64,000 nucleotides of DNA from Pontibacter sp. FD36 (lineage in GTDB: Bacteria; Bacteroidota; Bacteroidia; Cytophagales; Hymenobacteraceae): positions 230,377 through 294,376 of the forward strand of contig NZ_JADPMP010000008.1 of NCBI RefSeq assembly GCF_015686655.1, written 5' to 3'. Shown here piece after piece: positions 23,810-32,391 of this stretch. Numbering within the stretch: the stretch's first letter is position 1; every line of letters starts with the position of its first letter. The position numbers were made by a program, and so were the translations under genes. The notes below the pieces were generated by a model. The model searched no databases and had not been told where the DNA came from. It saw nothing but the letters and a program-made list of their open reading frames with translations.

Positions 23810-25516
23810 TTACAATTGAATGAGATACATATAGGAAAGTGCCTCCTGCCTCGTGTCAGGGTGGAGGAACTTCCACTTTACTTTGGATACGTGGTAGTCC
23901 TGTGCCTGGAACTGTTGCTGAAACGGGATTCCGCTTTTCTGAAGATTGCTCAGGCCTCGCTCGTCAGTTACGATCCAGAGGTTTGTATTTGCCTGGCTCA
24001 AGGTTTTGATACGGTCGAGCGTAATGGTCTCGTGCAGGTAAGCCGTGTTGAAGTCGTATGAAAAACTCCTGTCCATCTGGTAGATAAATACCTGCTCAGG
24101 GGCAATGTTTTTCTCTGTTGAGAATTTGGCCAGTGTGGTGCCCGCCTGGTAGTTGAGCAACTGCGGGTAAAAGTTGGTATGGTGCATGAAAAAAAAGAAA
24201 ACGGCTCCTGTAACAGACCAGTAGATGGTTCTTTGGCTTTTCTCCAGGTTCAGGAATAAGGTGCTGAGCCACACGAGCAGCAGCAGGCCTGCCAACAACA
24301 TTACCCAGACTGATTGAAAAGGAAAGACCCAGAGGTTGAGGGCCAGGCCGATCAATGCCATGCCAGTGAGTACAAACAGCTGCGTATACCAATAAATTTT
24401 AGTTTGTTTGGGTGCGTTCCGGCTATTGTAAAGGTGGATGGCGAGCAGTAGCGCAATAAGCGGGAACAGAATATTAAGGTAATGCGGCAGCTTGAACTTA
24501 GACAAGGAAAAGAGCATAATAAAGAATACCGGAGCCCCCCATGTCATGAACTCTAGCGTACGCTGGTAGCGGAATCTGGTGGCTATAAAAATCCTGGCTC
24601 GCGCAATTATAGCATACACACCTAGCAGACTCCAGGGCAGGAACGCCCATAGGAAAGTGTGCAGAAAGAAGGTGACGTCTCTTTTCCTGGTCGAAAAACT
24701 TTCTCCTTGCATTCGCTCAAAATTCTGATCCCAGAGAATAAATCTCACCCCAGATATATTTGTCTTGCCGCGCACTTCCAAGGCAGGGTGCAGATCAAAC
24801 TGCACATAGTAGGCATAGAGCACCGGTGAAATAAAGACGAAAAACAGGAGTATTAAGAGCAGCCACCTGCCATGGAAAAGCATGCGCCAGTTGCGTTGGT
24901 AAAGCAGGTGCAGCAAAATGGCAATGGCTGGCACAACGGCCCCTACCCAGCCTTTGGTAGCAAAGCCCATAGCCAGTCCCAATGCTGCCAGCACAAGGTG
25001 AATGGCCTTTTTGTGCGCTATGTAAGCACACAGTTGCCAGATTGCAAAGATTGCGGAGCCCGTTAGCATAGCATCCATCCGGACATCGTTCGTGGATAGC
25101 ACATAAGCAAAAGCTGTGGCGACGATCAGGCCCGCCAATTTGCCAACTTCTTTATTGTAAAGCAGCCAACCCAGGCGGTAGGTGGCATAGGTGCCCAATA
25201 TGGTAAACAGGAAGGAGGGTAACTTGTAGGCAAAAGCATTTACGCCAAAGAAATGGTATGAAAGTGCTGAGGTCCAGAATAACAGATGGGGCTTGTCCAG
25301 ATAGGGTAGTCCCTGGTCTATCAGGTGCGTATAATTTCCGTCGAGGTACATCTTGAGCGCAATGTTGGCATGATGGGCAGAGTCATTGTCCATAAGCGGC
25401 ACGAACAGCGCAGGGATGTAAAATAAAAAGAGCAGTAAGTAAAGGGCACTATAAGGTACGCTTAGGGCAAATGCCGTAGTCGGAGTAGAGGGTACGCTTG
25501 TAGCCTGGTATCCCAT
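23810..25516 (-). CDS. GT39 (ArnT/PMT-like) membrane glycosyltransferase, 568 aa
   Basis: A polytopic GT-C enzyme that transfers sugar from a polyprenyl-phosphate donor to lipid or protein on the outer side of the membrane. The first loop has the acidic motif in PLMDNDSAHHANIALKM (about residues 40-56), the conserved start of the ArnT/PMT catalytic loop. DQGLPYLDKPHLLFWTSALS and NDVRMDAMLTGSAIF are further family segments. About 11-12 helices are predicted over the first 440 residues, followed by a soluble C-terminal domain of about 120 residues. It is the first gene of the operon with the GT2 and flippase-like genes. The target could be lipid A, another lipid or a protein. Confidence 0.88.
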   Translation of the reverse strand: MGYQATSVPSTPTTAFALSVPYSALYLLLFLFYIPALFVPLMDNDSAHHANIALKMYLDGNYTHLIDQGLPYLDKPHLLFWTSALSYHFFGVNAFAYKLPSFLFTILGTYATYRLGWLLYNKEVGKLAGLIVATAFAYVLSTNDVRMDAMLTGSAIFAIWQLCAYIAHKKAIHLVLAALGLAMGFATKGWVGAVVPAIAILLHLLYQRNWRMLFHGRWLLLILLFFVFISPVLYAYYVQFDLHPALEVRGKTNISGVRFILWDQNFERMQGESFSTRKRDVTFFLHTFLWAFLPWSLLGVYAIIARARIFIATRFRYQRTLEFMTWGAPVFFIMLFSLSKFKLPHYLNILFPLIALLLAIHLYNSRNAPKQTKIYWYTQLFVLTGMALIGLALNLWVFPFQSVWVMLLAGLLLLVWLSTLFLNLEKSQRTIYWSVTGAVFFFFMHHTNFYPQLLNYQAGTTLAKFSTEKNIAPEQVFIYQMDRSFSYDFNTAYLHETITLDRIKTLSQANTNLWIVTDERGLSNLQKSGIPFQQQFQAQDYHVSKVKWKFLHPDTRQEALSYMYLIQL

Positions 25517-25881
25517 TTATTTTGTATTCAATAATGCAAATTGTATCTTGATATTATACTGTTTGAAAGTGAAATAGATTTGGTTTGACCTTCGAAGATT
25601 AACGTTAGCTTTATCCATGATCAGCCCCCTAACAGTCGCCTTTCAGATTTTCAATCCGAATCGTACACCAAATTTTTGTCTGAATCTTTACATAGGGCCA
25701 CTGCCCCAAGGATTTACAGGATTCAAGGATTTATAATATTGATTATACAGAAGATGAATCCTGAAAATTATAAAATCCTGGAAATCCTGATTCAGACCAT
25801 TTAACAATTCAACAAATCCCTTTGTCTTCAGGATCAGGTAGCGTATTTTAGGGCTGTCAATCGCCTCTCTAAACAGAAACT
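25517..25881. other. 365-bp gap between divergent genes, holds a repeat
   Basis: The gap lies between the GT39 gene (minus) and the TPR protein (plus). It contains a family B inverted-repeat element at 25677-25799; the rest is AT-rich. A TTTG at about 25819 with a TATTTTAG downstream is only a weak promoter candidate for the plus-strand gene. Confidence 0.45.
25677..25799 (+). repeat. Dispersed repeat family B, full-length copy
   Basis: It begins TGTCTGAATCTTTACAT, contains a GGGCC-ACTGCCCC core and AGGATTTACAGGATT, and ends with GATTCAGACCA, close to the complement of its start. The first 47 bases match the minus-strand copy at 36461-36510 with only a few differences. Confidence 0.65.
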
Positions 25882-28761
25882 ATGTCCCGCCTGCTTGTTG
25901 CCTGCCTTTGCTATACCTTCTTTTTTGTGGCTATACCTGTTGCCTTTGCCCAGCACCCGGACCAGGTAGCTGAAGTGAAAGCCCGGTTGGAGCGTGAACG
26001 ACAGGAGTTGCGACAGGATAAGGCCAAGACACTGGCAGACAGAGCCGACCGCATGCTGGAGCTGGGGATGTGGCAGGAAGCAGAGGCGCTTCTGCAAAAA
26101 GCAGCTGCATCTCGTGAAGTGAGGCTGACAAAAGCCCGGCTTGCCATGCTGCAGCACAAGTACCATACCGCTGAAGCGCTGGTAGGAGAGGTGTTGAAAC
26201 AAGAGCCTGCCAACCGGGAAGCACTGCTGCTGCAAAGTAAACTGCAGATACAAGCCTGGGAACTCCCAGCCGCCATGGCTACAGCGCAGCGGCTATTGCG
26301 TGCTGACCCGAAAGACGAGGAAGCTACTTTGATTACAGGCCGTATTCTAATGCTGCAGAAGCGCTACAACGAAGCCCTGGCCCAGGCAGTGAAGGTGCAA
26401 AGATGGAACCCCAATAATGCCGCCGCCTACCTACTGGAGTCAGATGTGCTGTTCTGGGACCAGAAGCCCGAGGAGGCTGAGAAGCCACTTGTCAGGAGCT
26501 TGACCCTAAACCCATTTGATGCCGATGCCCGCTTCAATTACGGCTATGCCATCTGGCGCCGGGTGGATGCCACGCAGCTCAACGCCATGGCTGCCCAATG
26601 GGAGCTGGCTCTTGCGTTAAACCAGCTGCACTATGTCACACACTGGCACTGGGGCAACGGCCATACCAACCTCACCTATGCTGACTATGCCCAGCCGGAA
26701 GATGAAGCCGTGCGCAAAGCCCTGCAACCGGCTGACCAGTTGATCTCTCAAAACAAATTGCAGGAGGCACTGAAAGAGATCCGCAAGGTGCAGCAAGCGT
26801 ATCCGACCTCTGTACTGCCCGACATGCTACGGGGTTCTGCCTACTACATGGCTTTTGACCTGCCGCGCCAGCCACGACTCGACTCAGCTGAAGTTATCTT
26901 CCAGCGTATACTTCGCACCAAACAGCATTACGGACCGGCGCACAATGCGCTGGCAGCGGTCATCAAGCAAAAGCAGCTCGTATACCTGGCTGCTTATGAC
27001 TCGCTCACGCAGGTGATTCAGCAGACCGAGATCAAGGACCCTGTGAACTTTGCCCGAGTGTTTCCGGATGTGACGTATTACCCGGGAGAGACCGTGCAGA
27101 AAATGGTCTGGTCGCAACTCTATGCCAGTACCGTATACTTCCCGTTTCTGTCCCGGCAAGGGGAGAAGTTCGTGATCCCGCCCCTGCACATTGACCTAGC
27201 CATTGCCATGAATTCGCCTTACTTCCGACAGGCCACTACTTTTGATAACCGCCAATGGATGGATATTCGGGGAGTGGGGAGCGGAGCAGCCGCCATCGAG
27301 TATGTGATTCGGGGTGCTTACCTGGAGCGTAACGTGGTGCTGCACGAGTATGTGCACCTGTTTCATGGCCGGGTTTTCACTGATGCTGAAAACCGGGCAG
27401 TGCGTCGCCTCTATCATAATGCGATGAAGGAAGGCCGTACCCTCGACTACTATTCAGCCAACAACGAGCACGAATATCTGGCCCAGACCTATCCGGCCTA
27501 TTTTGAGCCTGTAAAAGTGCATCCGCTCAATCACAAGTCCATCAACACCACCAGCGACCTGAAAGCGAAGGATCCGGAGCTCTATACCTTCCTAGATAAA
27601 CTGGTGAAGCGGCAAGAAGCCTACCTTGCTGGCGACAAACAGGCCATGGCCAGCAACTGGGCACAGGTATACCTGAACCTGGCGGAGCGCGAAATCAGAG
27701 CGCATAATTTTCCGAAAGCCGCTGCGCTGCTCGATTCCGCCCTTACTTGGGACGCCAACTACCAACCTGCCCTGCTGGCCTATGCCGGGCTGAAGCAACG
27801 ACAGTTGGCCTTCGATGAGGCGCAGCAATGGCTGGAGCGTGCCCAACAAGTGAATAAAGATTATGCGCCGATCTATACCGCTGAGGCTGATTTGTTAGAG
27901 GCCCGCCGCAGAGCCGGTAAGTTAACAGCCCGCCGTGCCGTGCAGGAGCAGCAATCACGTTATGACCAGGCCCTGCTATTGGAAGATGATCTGCTTACCC
28001 GCGCACGCATCAACCAGGCTTTCCGGGAAATGTATGCCGCTTACGGAAGGCTTCCGGAGGCTATTGCAGTCGGGGAACGCTACGTGCAGGAAGCTTCAAC
28101 CATCTCTACCTACCTACGCGACCGTCGTGACGAGGCACAGGCCTATACCAGTTGGTTGCGTGGTACGGCCGCCCCATCGCTCGATGCGGAACGCACTTTG
28201 GCGGCACTGGTAGCTCGCAAGCCACAGCATTATGAACTTCGTCAGCAGTATGCCGAAGTACTGGCCACACAGGGTAAGTACAGCGAGGCTATTGCGACTT
28301 TGGCAGAAGCACAACGTATACTGGCAGCAGCAGGTACTCCCCGCCCAGGCTACATGGTGCGTATGGCCGCCTGGCAATTGCAGCTCGGTGACAAAGCAGC
28401 CGCTCAGCAGTTGCTGGAGCCCATCAGCAGTGGAAAAGTGCGTGCCCGCAGCGAAGCTACCCTATTAGCACGGGTTTACGCCGGCTTGGGGGATGCTCAC
28501 AAGGCGCAGGAAGAACTCAAGAAACAACCCGTGCAGCACACCCCTGCCGAGCTGGCCGATTTTCTGTTTGCCTCCGGCAAGGTATGGGAAGCAGATGAAG
28601 AGCCAAAACGTGCCCAAAAAGCTTACGAAGCCGCCCTTCGCGAAAACCCATACCTCTACGAAGCCCGCCAAAGCCTGGTCCGCCTCCTGCACCAGCAAGG
28701 TAAAAGCAACCAGGCCGAACGTCTGCTGGTTGCAGGTATAGAGCTGGGGTATAAATTGTAA
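25882..28761 (+). CDS. Exported TPR-rich protein with HExxH metallopeptidase motif, 959 aa
   Basis: A signal peptide (about 1-24, ending ...PVAFAQH) is followed by tetratricopeptide-like repeats over about residues 30-330, for example AEALVGEVLKQEPANREALL. A central domain (about 390-590) contains the zinc motif HEYVHLFH (about 488-495) followed by NNEHEYLAQTYPAYF, whose glutamates could be the third ligand, as in gluzincin-like peptidases. More TPR units follow to the C-terminus (YQPALLAYAGLKQRQLAFDE, YSEAIATLAEAQRIL, NPYLYEARQSLVRLL). The combination suggests an envelope peptidase or a peptidase-derived scaffold. No named family is recognised. It stands alone between two gaps. Confidence 0.84.
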   Translation: MSRLLVACLCYTFFFVAIPVAFAQHPDQVAEVKARLERERQELRQDKAKTLADRADRMLELGMWQEAEALLQKAAASREVRLTKARLAMLQHKYHTAEALVGEVLKQEPANREALLLQSKLQIQAWELPAAMATAQRLLRADPKDEEATLITGRILMLQKRYNEALAQAVKVQRWNPNNAAAYLLESDVLFWDQKPEEAEKPLVRSLTLNPFDADARFNYGYAIWRRVDATQLNAMAAQWELALALNQLHYVTHWHWGNGHTNLTYADYAQPEDEAVRKALQPADQLISQNKLQEALKEIRKVQQAYPTSVLPDMLRGSAYYMAFDLPRQPRLDSAEVIFQRILRTKQHYGPAHNALAAVIKQKQLVYLAAYDSLTQVIQQTEIKDPVNFARVFPDVTYYPGETVQKMVWSQLYASTVYFPFLSRQGEKFVIPPLHIDLAIAMNSPYFRQATTFDNRQWMDIRGVGSGAAAIEYVIRGAYLERNVVLHEYVHLFHGRVFTDAENRAVRRLYHNAMKEGRTLDYYSANNEHEYLAQTYPAYFEPVKVHPLNHKSINTTSDLKAKDPELYTFLDKLVKRQEAYLAGDKQAMASNWAQVYLNLAEREIRAHNFPKAAALLDSALTWDANYQPALLAYAGLKQRQLAFDEAQQWLERAQQVNKDYAPIYTAEADLLEARRRAGKLTARRAVQEQQSRYDQALLLEDDLLTRARINQAFREMYAAYGRLPEAIAVGERYVQEASTISTYLRDRRDEAQAYTSWLRGTAAPSLDAERTLAALVARKPQHYELRQQYAEVLATQGKYSEAIATLAEAQRILAAAGTPRPGYMVRMAAWQLQLGDKAAAQQLLEPISSGKVRARSEATLLARVYAGLGDAHKAQEELKKQPVQHTPAELADFLFASGKVWEADEEPKRAQKAYEAALRENPYLYEARQSLVRLLHQQGKSNQAERLLVAGIELGYKL

Positions 28762-28784
28762 ATCCCTAGGACAGGGGTTTTGTG
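28759..28784 (+). terminator. Weak terminator candidate after the TPR/HExxH gene
   Basis: AAATCCCT and AGGGGTTTT can pair with one G-U around a short loop, followed by TGTG rather than a long T-run. It lies immediately after the stop. Confidence 0.35.
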
Positions 28785-28826
28785 TGAAAATTCAGACAAT
28801 ATTTTAAACTTTTTAAATCTCAACTC

Positions 28827-29387
28827 ATGAAAAACATCTTTCAACTCAGCCTCTTACTTTTATTTCTGGGCATGTTCAGTGCCTGCAACTCCGGCTCCGC
28901 TACTTCTGATCAGCAGATCGAGGAGATTGAGACTGCTACTGAAGTAACGACTATATACCTGGTGCGCCATGCGGAGAAGGATACCACCGAAGCCTCTAAC
29001 GAAGATCCGGAGCTGACAGAGGCGGGGCATGCCCGTGCTGAGGCCTTGCGTGCTTTACTGGAAGGGCAGGAGGTAGATGCCTTGTACGCTACAAAGTATA
29101 TGCGCACCGGTCAGACACTTTATCCGCTGGCACAGGAACGCAATATTGAGGTGGTGCAGTATGAAGGACATGATTTTGAAGGCCTGAAGGAGCGTATCTT
29201 ACAAGAGCATCGAGGCCAGACGGTTGTGGTGGCCGGGCACTCCAACACGCTTCTGCCGATCTTAGAGGCATTCGGTGCGCAAAAGCCTTTTGAGGAGATT
29301 CAGGACAACCAGTATCGCTACCTGTTCAAGCTGACTGTTCGGCCGGACAACACAGCTAGTGTAGAGGTTACTGAATTTGGAGCTTAG
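28827..29387 (+). CDS. Histidine-phosphatase (phosphoglycerate mutase-like, SixA-type) lipoprotein, 186 aa
   Basis: A lipobox is visible in LGMFSAC (Cys about residue 20), so the mature protein is probably a lipoprotein in the periplasm or outer membrane. The catalytic RHG-type motif appears as YLVRHAEKDTT (about residues 44-54), with the second histidine in VVVAGHSNTLLPIL (about 132-145). Intervening arginines are in ATKYMRTGQTLYPLA. Length is that of the short histidine-phosphatase group. The substrate is unknown; the lipoprotein form is common in Bacteroidota. It ends four bases before a convergent RDD gene. Confidence 0.9.
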   Translation: MKNIFQLSLLLLFLGMFSACNSGSATSDQQIEEIETATEVTTIYLVRHAEKDTTEASNEDPELTEAGHARAEALRALLEGQEVDALYATKYMRTGQTLYPLAQERNIEVVQYEGHDFEGLKERILQEHRGQTVVVAGHSNTLLPILEAFGAQKPFEEIQDNQYRYLFKLTVRPDNTASVEVTEFGA

Positions 29388-29390
29388 ACG

Positions 29391-29822
29391 CTAGGACAAC
29401 ACCCTGGTTTTGCAGATGCGGTCATGAAACAGGCGGGAGTAGGAAGCAACCGAAGTCCCTGTCAAAGCCTGCATAAGCAGCACAAATATGCTGATTGGCT
29501 TGAGCAGATAACGGAGACTGGCGCGTCGGAACGAAATGCGGTCGCCGCTGTGCCCTACGACGCGGAGCCCCAGCAGGTGTTTCCCGATAGAGCCCTGCCA
29601 GGCAGCACTTTCGGTGCCAGCAAAGTATAGCCAGCCCAGCAGCATGTGAAGCAGCCGCTCTGATTTAAAAAGCAGCGCCTCCTCGTCACTGCTAAAGGTA
29701 AAGTACTCGATCAGACCGATGATGGAAACCAGGAAGAGCGAGTCCAGGCAAAAAGCAAGCACACGCGTGCCCAATTGGGCTTCAAGCAGGTGTGGTTTCG
29801 CTTTCTGATAAGACAATTGCAT
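29391..29822 (-). CDS. RDD-family membrane protein, 143 aa
   Basis: The RDD domain is seen from the opening LGTRVLAFCLDSLFLVSIIG, with the Arg...Asp pattern, to GSIGKHLLGLRVVGHSGDRI and a third helix ending in SRLFHDRICKTRV. Three membrane helices are predicted. The function of RDD proteins is mostly unknown; some are linked to ion or osmolyte transport. The ATG at 29822 (MQLSYQKAKPHLLEAQ) is preferred to one at 29852, which lies within a perfect hairpin. It is convergent with the histidine phosphatase gene. Confidence 0.82.
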   Translation of the reverse strand: MQLSYQKAKPHLLEAQLGTRVLAFCLDSLFLVSIIGLIEYFTFSSDEEALLFKSERLLHMLLGWLYFAGTESAAWQGSIGKHLLGLRVVGHSGDRISFRRASLRYLLKPISIFVLLMQALTGTSVASYSRLFHDRICKTRVLS

Positions 29823-29834
29823 ACGTAATAGCAG

Positions 29835-29865
29835 GTAAAAGCACCTTAACATAGGGTGCTTTTAC
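29835..29865. repeat. Perfect 11-bp inverted repeat upstream of the RDD gene
   Basis: GTAAAAGCACC (29835-29845) and its exact complement (29855-29865) flank nine bases, just 5' of the RDD start. It could be a leader hairpin or operator; no T-run follows on the minus strand. Confidence 0.5.
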
Positions 29866-29919
29866 TTTATACTGTATACATGCAAGTGGGTTGCAATATT
29901 TTGGTTAATATTAGAATTT

Positions 29920-30414
29920 TTAAAAGAGTGAAGTTTGTGGAGCTGTTCGTAAGGCACCTTCGTGTCGTAACAACCATTCTTTTCTCCAAAGACCGCCTGC
30001 ATAACCGGTCAGACTTCCGTCGCTGCCAATCACCCGGTGGCAGGGCACCACAATGCAGATCGGGTTACGGCCGTTCGCAGCTCCCACCGCACGTATAGCT
30101 TTCTCGCCCGAAACAGCCCTTGACACAGCCAGGTAACTTGTGGTTTTGCCATGCGGTATACCTTGCAATTCCTGCCATACCTGTTTCTGGAAAGTCGTAC
30201 CCGCAGGCGCAAGTACCAAGTCAAAATCCTGACGTTCACCTGCAAAATACTCTTCCAACTGCTGTACGCAGTCACTAAGACAGGCAGGCAGAGCAGTCGT
30301 CTGTACTGTTGACACTTCTTCAGCTTCGCAAAACCGCACTTCTGTTACACCTTGGTCTGTACCGCTGATCCGAAGCGGTCCGAGAGGTGAGTCTATATAA
30401 GTAGTATAGGTCAT
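29920..30414 (-). CDS. ogt: Methylated-DNA--protein-cysteine methyltransferase (Ogt/MGMT)
   Basis: A suicide DNA-repair protein that removes alkyl groups from O6-alkylguanine. The acceptor cysteine lies in the invariant PCHRVIGSDG (about residues 133-142), with the helix-turn-helix region KQVWQELQGIPHGKTTSY and the Asn-hinge in VGAANGRNPICIVV. The C-terminal LTGYAGGLWRKEWLLRHE is also typical. The ATG at 30414 gives MTYTTYIDSPLGPLRI, the usual start of the N-terminal domain; an upstream ATG at 30447 adds 11 atypical residues. Confidence 0.93.
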   Translation of the reverse strand: MTYTTYIDSPLGPLRISGTDQGVTEVRFCEAEEVSTVQTTALPACLSDCVQQLEEYFAGERQDFDLVLAPAGTTFQKQVWQELQGIPHGKTTSYLAVSRAVSGEKAIRAVGAANGRNPICIVVPCHRVIGSDGSLTGYAGGLWRKEWLLRHEGALRTAPQTSLF

Positions 30415-30523
30415 GCTTATCGTGTTTTGCGTTTGGCTATACCTCAAATATAACCATACGAACGCACGTTTGCCATCCTATTTTCTAAAACAGGATAGCA
30501 AACGCGCATATTTTCGAGTAGGC

Positions 30524-31531
30524 TTATTTTTTAGCAACAGCCCCTGGTGGGGTATAGCGCTCTACTTTGTTGCTGTTTGGTTCCACAGACATCAGGTATT
30601 TATAGATGGCGCGCAAGTCTTCTTCTTTCATGCCGGCATACATGGCCCATGGCATAATCGTGTTAAATGCGTCGGGCTCCAGTTTTGCGGCAGTGGCTTC
30701 CGGTGCTTCATAGTTCTTAAAGCGTTGCACAAAGGCATCTTCAGTCCAGCTGCCTATACCTGTCTGCTTATCCGGCGTGATGTTGACAGAGCGCAGCACG
30801 GCTCCATTTGGAAAATTAAACTCAAACCCACCAGCCAGGTACTTACCTTCAATAGGAGCCCCTTTTTCCTGGGGGGTATGACAATCGGCACAGGCGGCGA
30901 TGGATAGCAGGTATTTGCCACGCAGCACTTCGCTGGTTAAGGTGCGTTCATCGGTAGGAGTAGGGCTACCAGATGGGATAGTGCGCAGAATCAAATTCAT
31001 CGGGAAGTCCGGATCACCTTTCGGTACCTTGTGTTTGATAGGATCAAGAGTGCGGATATACGAAATGATAGCATACACATCATTGGTGCTCATGCTGGCA
31101 TAGGACTTATAAGGCATCACCGGAAAGAGCGGATCTCCGTTGCGGCTGACTCCGGTTGTGATGGCGCGGTAAATCTCGCCGTCAGTCCAGTTACCTATAC
31201 CTGTTTCTTTGTCGGGTGTGATGTTGCGGGCATAAAAGGTGCCGGGGAAGCCCATGGTGTGGTCAAACACATCACCGCCTTTGCCATAGGTGCCCTCCAC
31301 GATAGGCCCGGAGAAGCGGGAGAAATCGCGGGTAGAATGGCAATCGATGCACACCGCCACATGATTGGCCAGGTATTCACCCCGCTCCACCAATGCCGGT
31401 GTTTTTTCAATGGTGATGACCGGAGCCGCATCTACCTTCGGGAAGGTATAGCGCAGGTATACCACCCCCGCCGCCACGACGACAGCCAGTGCTACCACAA
31501 GCATGCCAATAATTTTAAATGCTTTTTTCAT
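30524..31531 (-). CDS. Diheme c-type cytochrome, membrane-anchored, 335 aa
   Basis: One N-terminal hydrophobic helix (about residues 5-27) serves as a signal anchor. Two heme-attachment motifs are present, CIDCH (residues 61-65) and CADCH (about 216-220). Likely axial methionines are in segments such as GDPLFPVMPYKSYA and FNTIMPWAMYAGM, giving two cytochrome c domains. The arrangement resembles the diheme cytochrome subunits of alcohol or aldehyde dehydrogenases and other periplasmic electron carriers. No dehydrogenase gene is adjacent, so the redox partner is unknown. Confidence 0.91.
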   Translation of the reverse strand: MKKAFKIIGMLVVALAVVVAAGVVYLRYTFPKVDAAPVITIEKTPALVERGEYLANHVAVCIDCHSTRDFSRFSGPIVEGTYGKGGDVFDHTMGFPGTFYARNITPDKETGIGNWTDGEIYRAITTGVSRNGDPLFPVMPYKSYASMSTNDVYAIISYIRTLDPIKHKVPKGDPDFPMNLILRTIPSGSPTPTDERTLTSEVLRGKYLLSIAACADCHTPQEKGAPIEGKYLAGGFEFNFPNGAVLRSVNITPDKQTGIGSWTEDAFVQRFKNYEAPEATAAKLEPDAFNTIMPWAMYAGMKEEDLRAIYKYLMSVEPNSNKVERYTPPGAVAKK

Positions 31532-31706
31532 AATAGTGAGAGGTATAAGGTTAGAGGATCAGGTTTTTGCATATCTTTAAACTGTAATAATTATAATAAA
31601 TATTTTTATAATCAAGCCTTTTTATAGCTTCGCTATTACATTATTAGTACAGCCCTGTTTTCCTGATGTGAAGGCGGGAGATATTTGAGTATAAATCTGA
31701 ACTATG

Positions 31707-31737
31707 TTGGTGTATTAAATGTATGTACATATATTTG
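31707..31737 (+). promoter_or_regulatory. Promoter with MarR-type operator upstream of marR-yceI
   Basis: TTG at 31707-31709 and TATATTTG at 31730-31737 fit the Bacteroidota -33/-7 elements (20-base gap). The palindrome ATGTATGTACAT (31719-31730) abuts the -7 box. The same arrangement precedes the second yceI gene, so it is probably the binding site of the MarR protein encoded next. Confidence 0.65.
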
Positions 31738-31749
31738 TGGGGGCAATTT

Positions 31750-31795
31750 ATTGAATCTTTATATAGAGCCCCTACTCTCACGGGTTAGCAGGATT
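31750..31795 (+). repeat. Dispersed repeat family B, partial copy
   Basis: TTGAATCTTTATATAGAGCCCCTACTC then GGGTTAGCAGGATT follows the family B consensus, with substitutions. The far end is not seen. Confidence 0.5.
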
Positions 31796-31875
31796 ATCAC
31801 AGTCGCCGGATGCAGCTATCCCTCCCAACAGGAAAGGTAGATTACTGCTAACAACCAGACACGAAACATCATAAC

Positions 31876-32331
31876 ATGAAGATAGAAGAAGAGATTAAGC
31901 AACCAGTATTCAGGAGCCCGCACCAAAAGGCTTACATCAACCTGGTGTATACCGCCGGCTGGTTAGAGCAGCAGCAAAGTGCGCAGTTCAAGCCATTTGG
32001 AGTAAGTTTGCCGCAGTATAATATTTTGCGTATCCTGCGTGGGCAATACCCAAAGCCCGCTACCGTTAGCATGCTGATTGAGCGTATGCTCGACAAGACT
32101 TCCAATGCTTCCCGGATCGTGGATAAGCTGGTTGCCAAAGAACTGGTGACCCGCCAGCAGTGCCCCAATGATCGTCGCACCGTAGATGTGCTGATCACCG
32201 ACAAAGGGCTGAGCCTGCTCAAACAGATGGACGAACTGGAAGGAGGGAAGGGAACAGGTATCACCAATCTCTCAGACGAAGAGGCCCTGCAACTGAGCAA
32301 ACTTCTGGACAAAGTGAGAGAAAAGAGTTAA
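31876..32331 (+). CDS. MarR-family transcriptional regulator, 151 aa
   Basis: A winged helix-turn-helix DNA-binding protein. The recognition region runs through QYNILRILRGQYPKPATVSM and RMLDKTSNASRIVDKLVAKE, and the wing is LVTRQQCPNDRRTVDVLITD, all typical of MarR (the DxR in the wing is present). Length is standard. It precedes a yceI gene by 60 bases in the same direction. The shared palindrome upstream of this gene and of the second yceI suggests it represses both units and itself; the inducer is unknown. Confidence 0.92.
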   Translation: MKIEEEIKQPVFRSPHQKAYINLVYTAGWLEQQQSAQFKPFGVSLPQYNILRILRGQYPKPATVSMLIERMLDKTSNASRIVDKLVAKELVTRQQCPNDRRTVDVLITDKGLSLLKQMDELEGGKGTGITNLSDEEALQLSKLLDKVREKS

Positions 32332-32391
32332 GGCTATTAAACCATTATAAAAATAAACTATCCAACCGCTTAAAAATCAATAATTCACACC

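Larger units (their letters stand above)
31532..31875. other. 344-bp divergent intergenic region with MarR promoter and repeat B
   Basis: The region separates the cytochrome c gene (minus) from the MarR gene (plus). It holds a promoter with an ATGTA-N2-TACAT palindrome (31707-31737) and a partial family B repeat (31750-31795). The 31555-31640 part is very AT-rich. Confidence 0.6.

Noticed and set aside
31031..31627. Plus-strand open frame (198 codons) opposite the cytochrome c gene
   Set aside because: It reads antisense through both cytochrome domains and ends in the AT-rich intergenic region; no family features.
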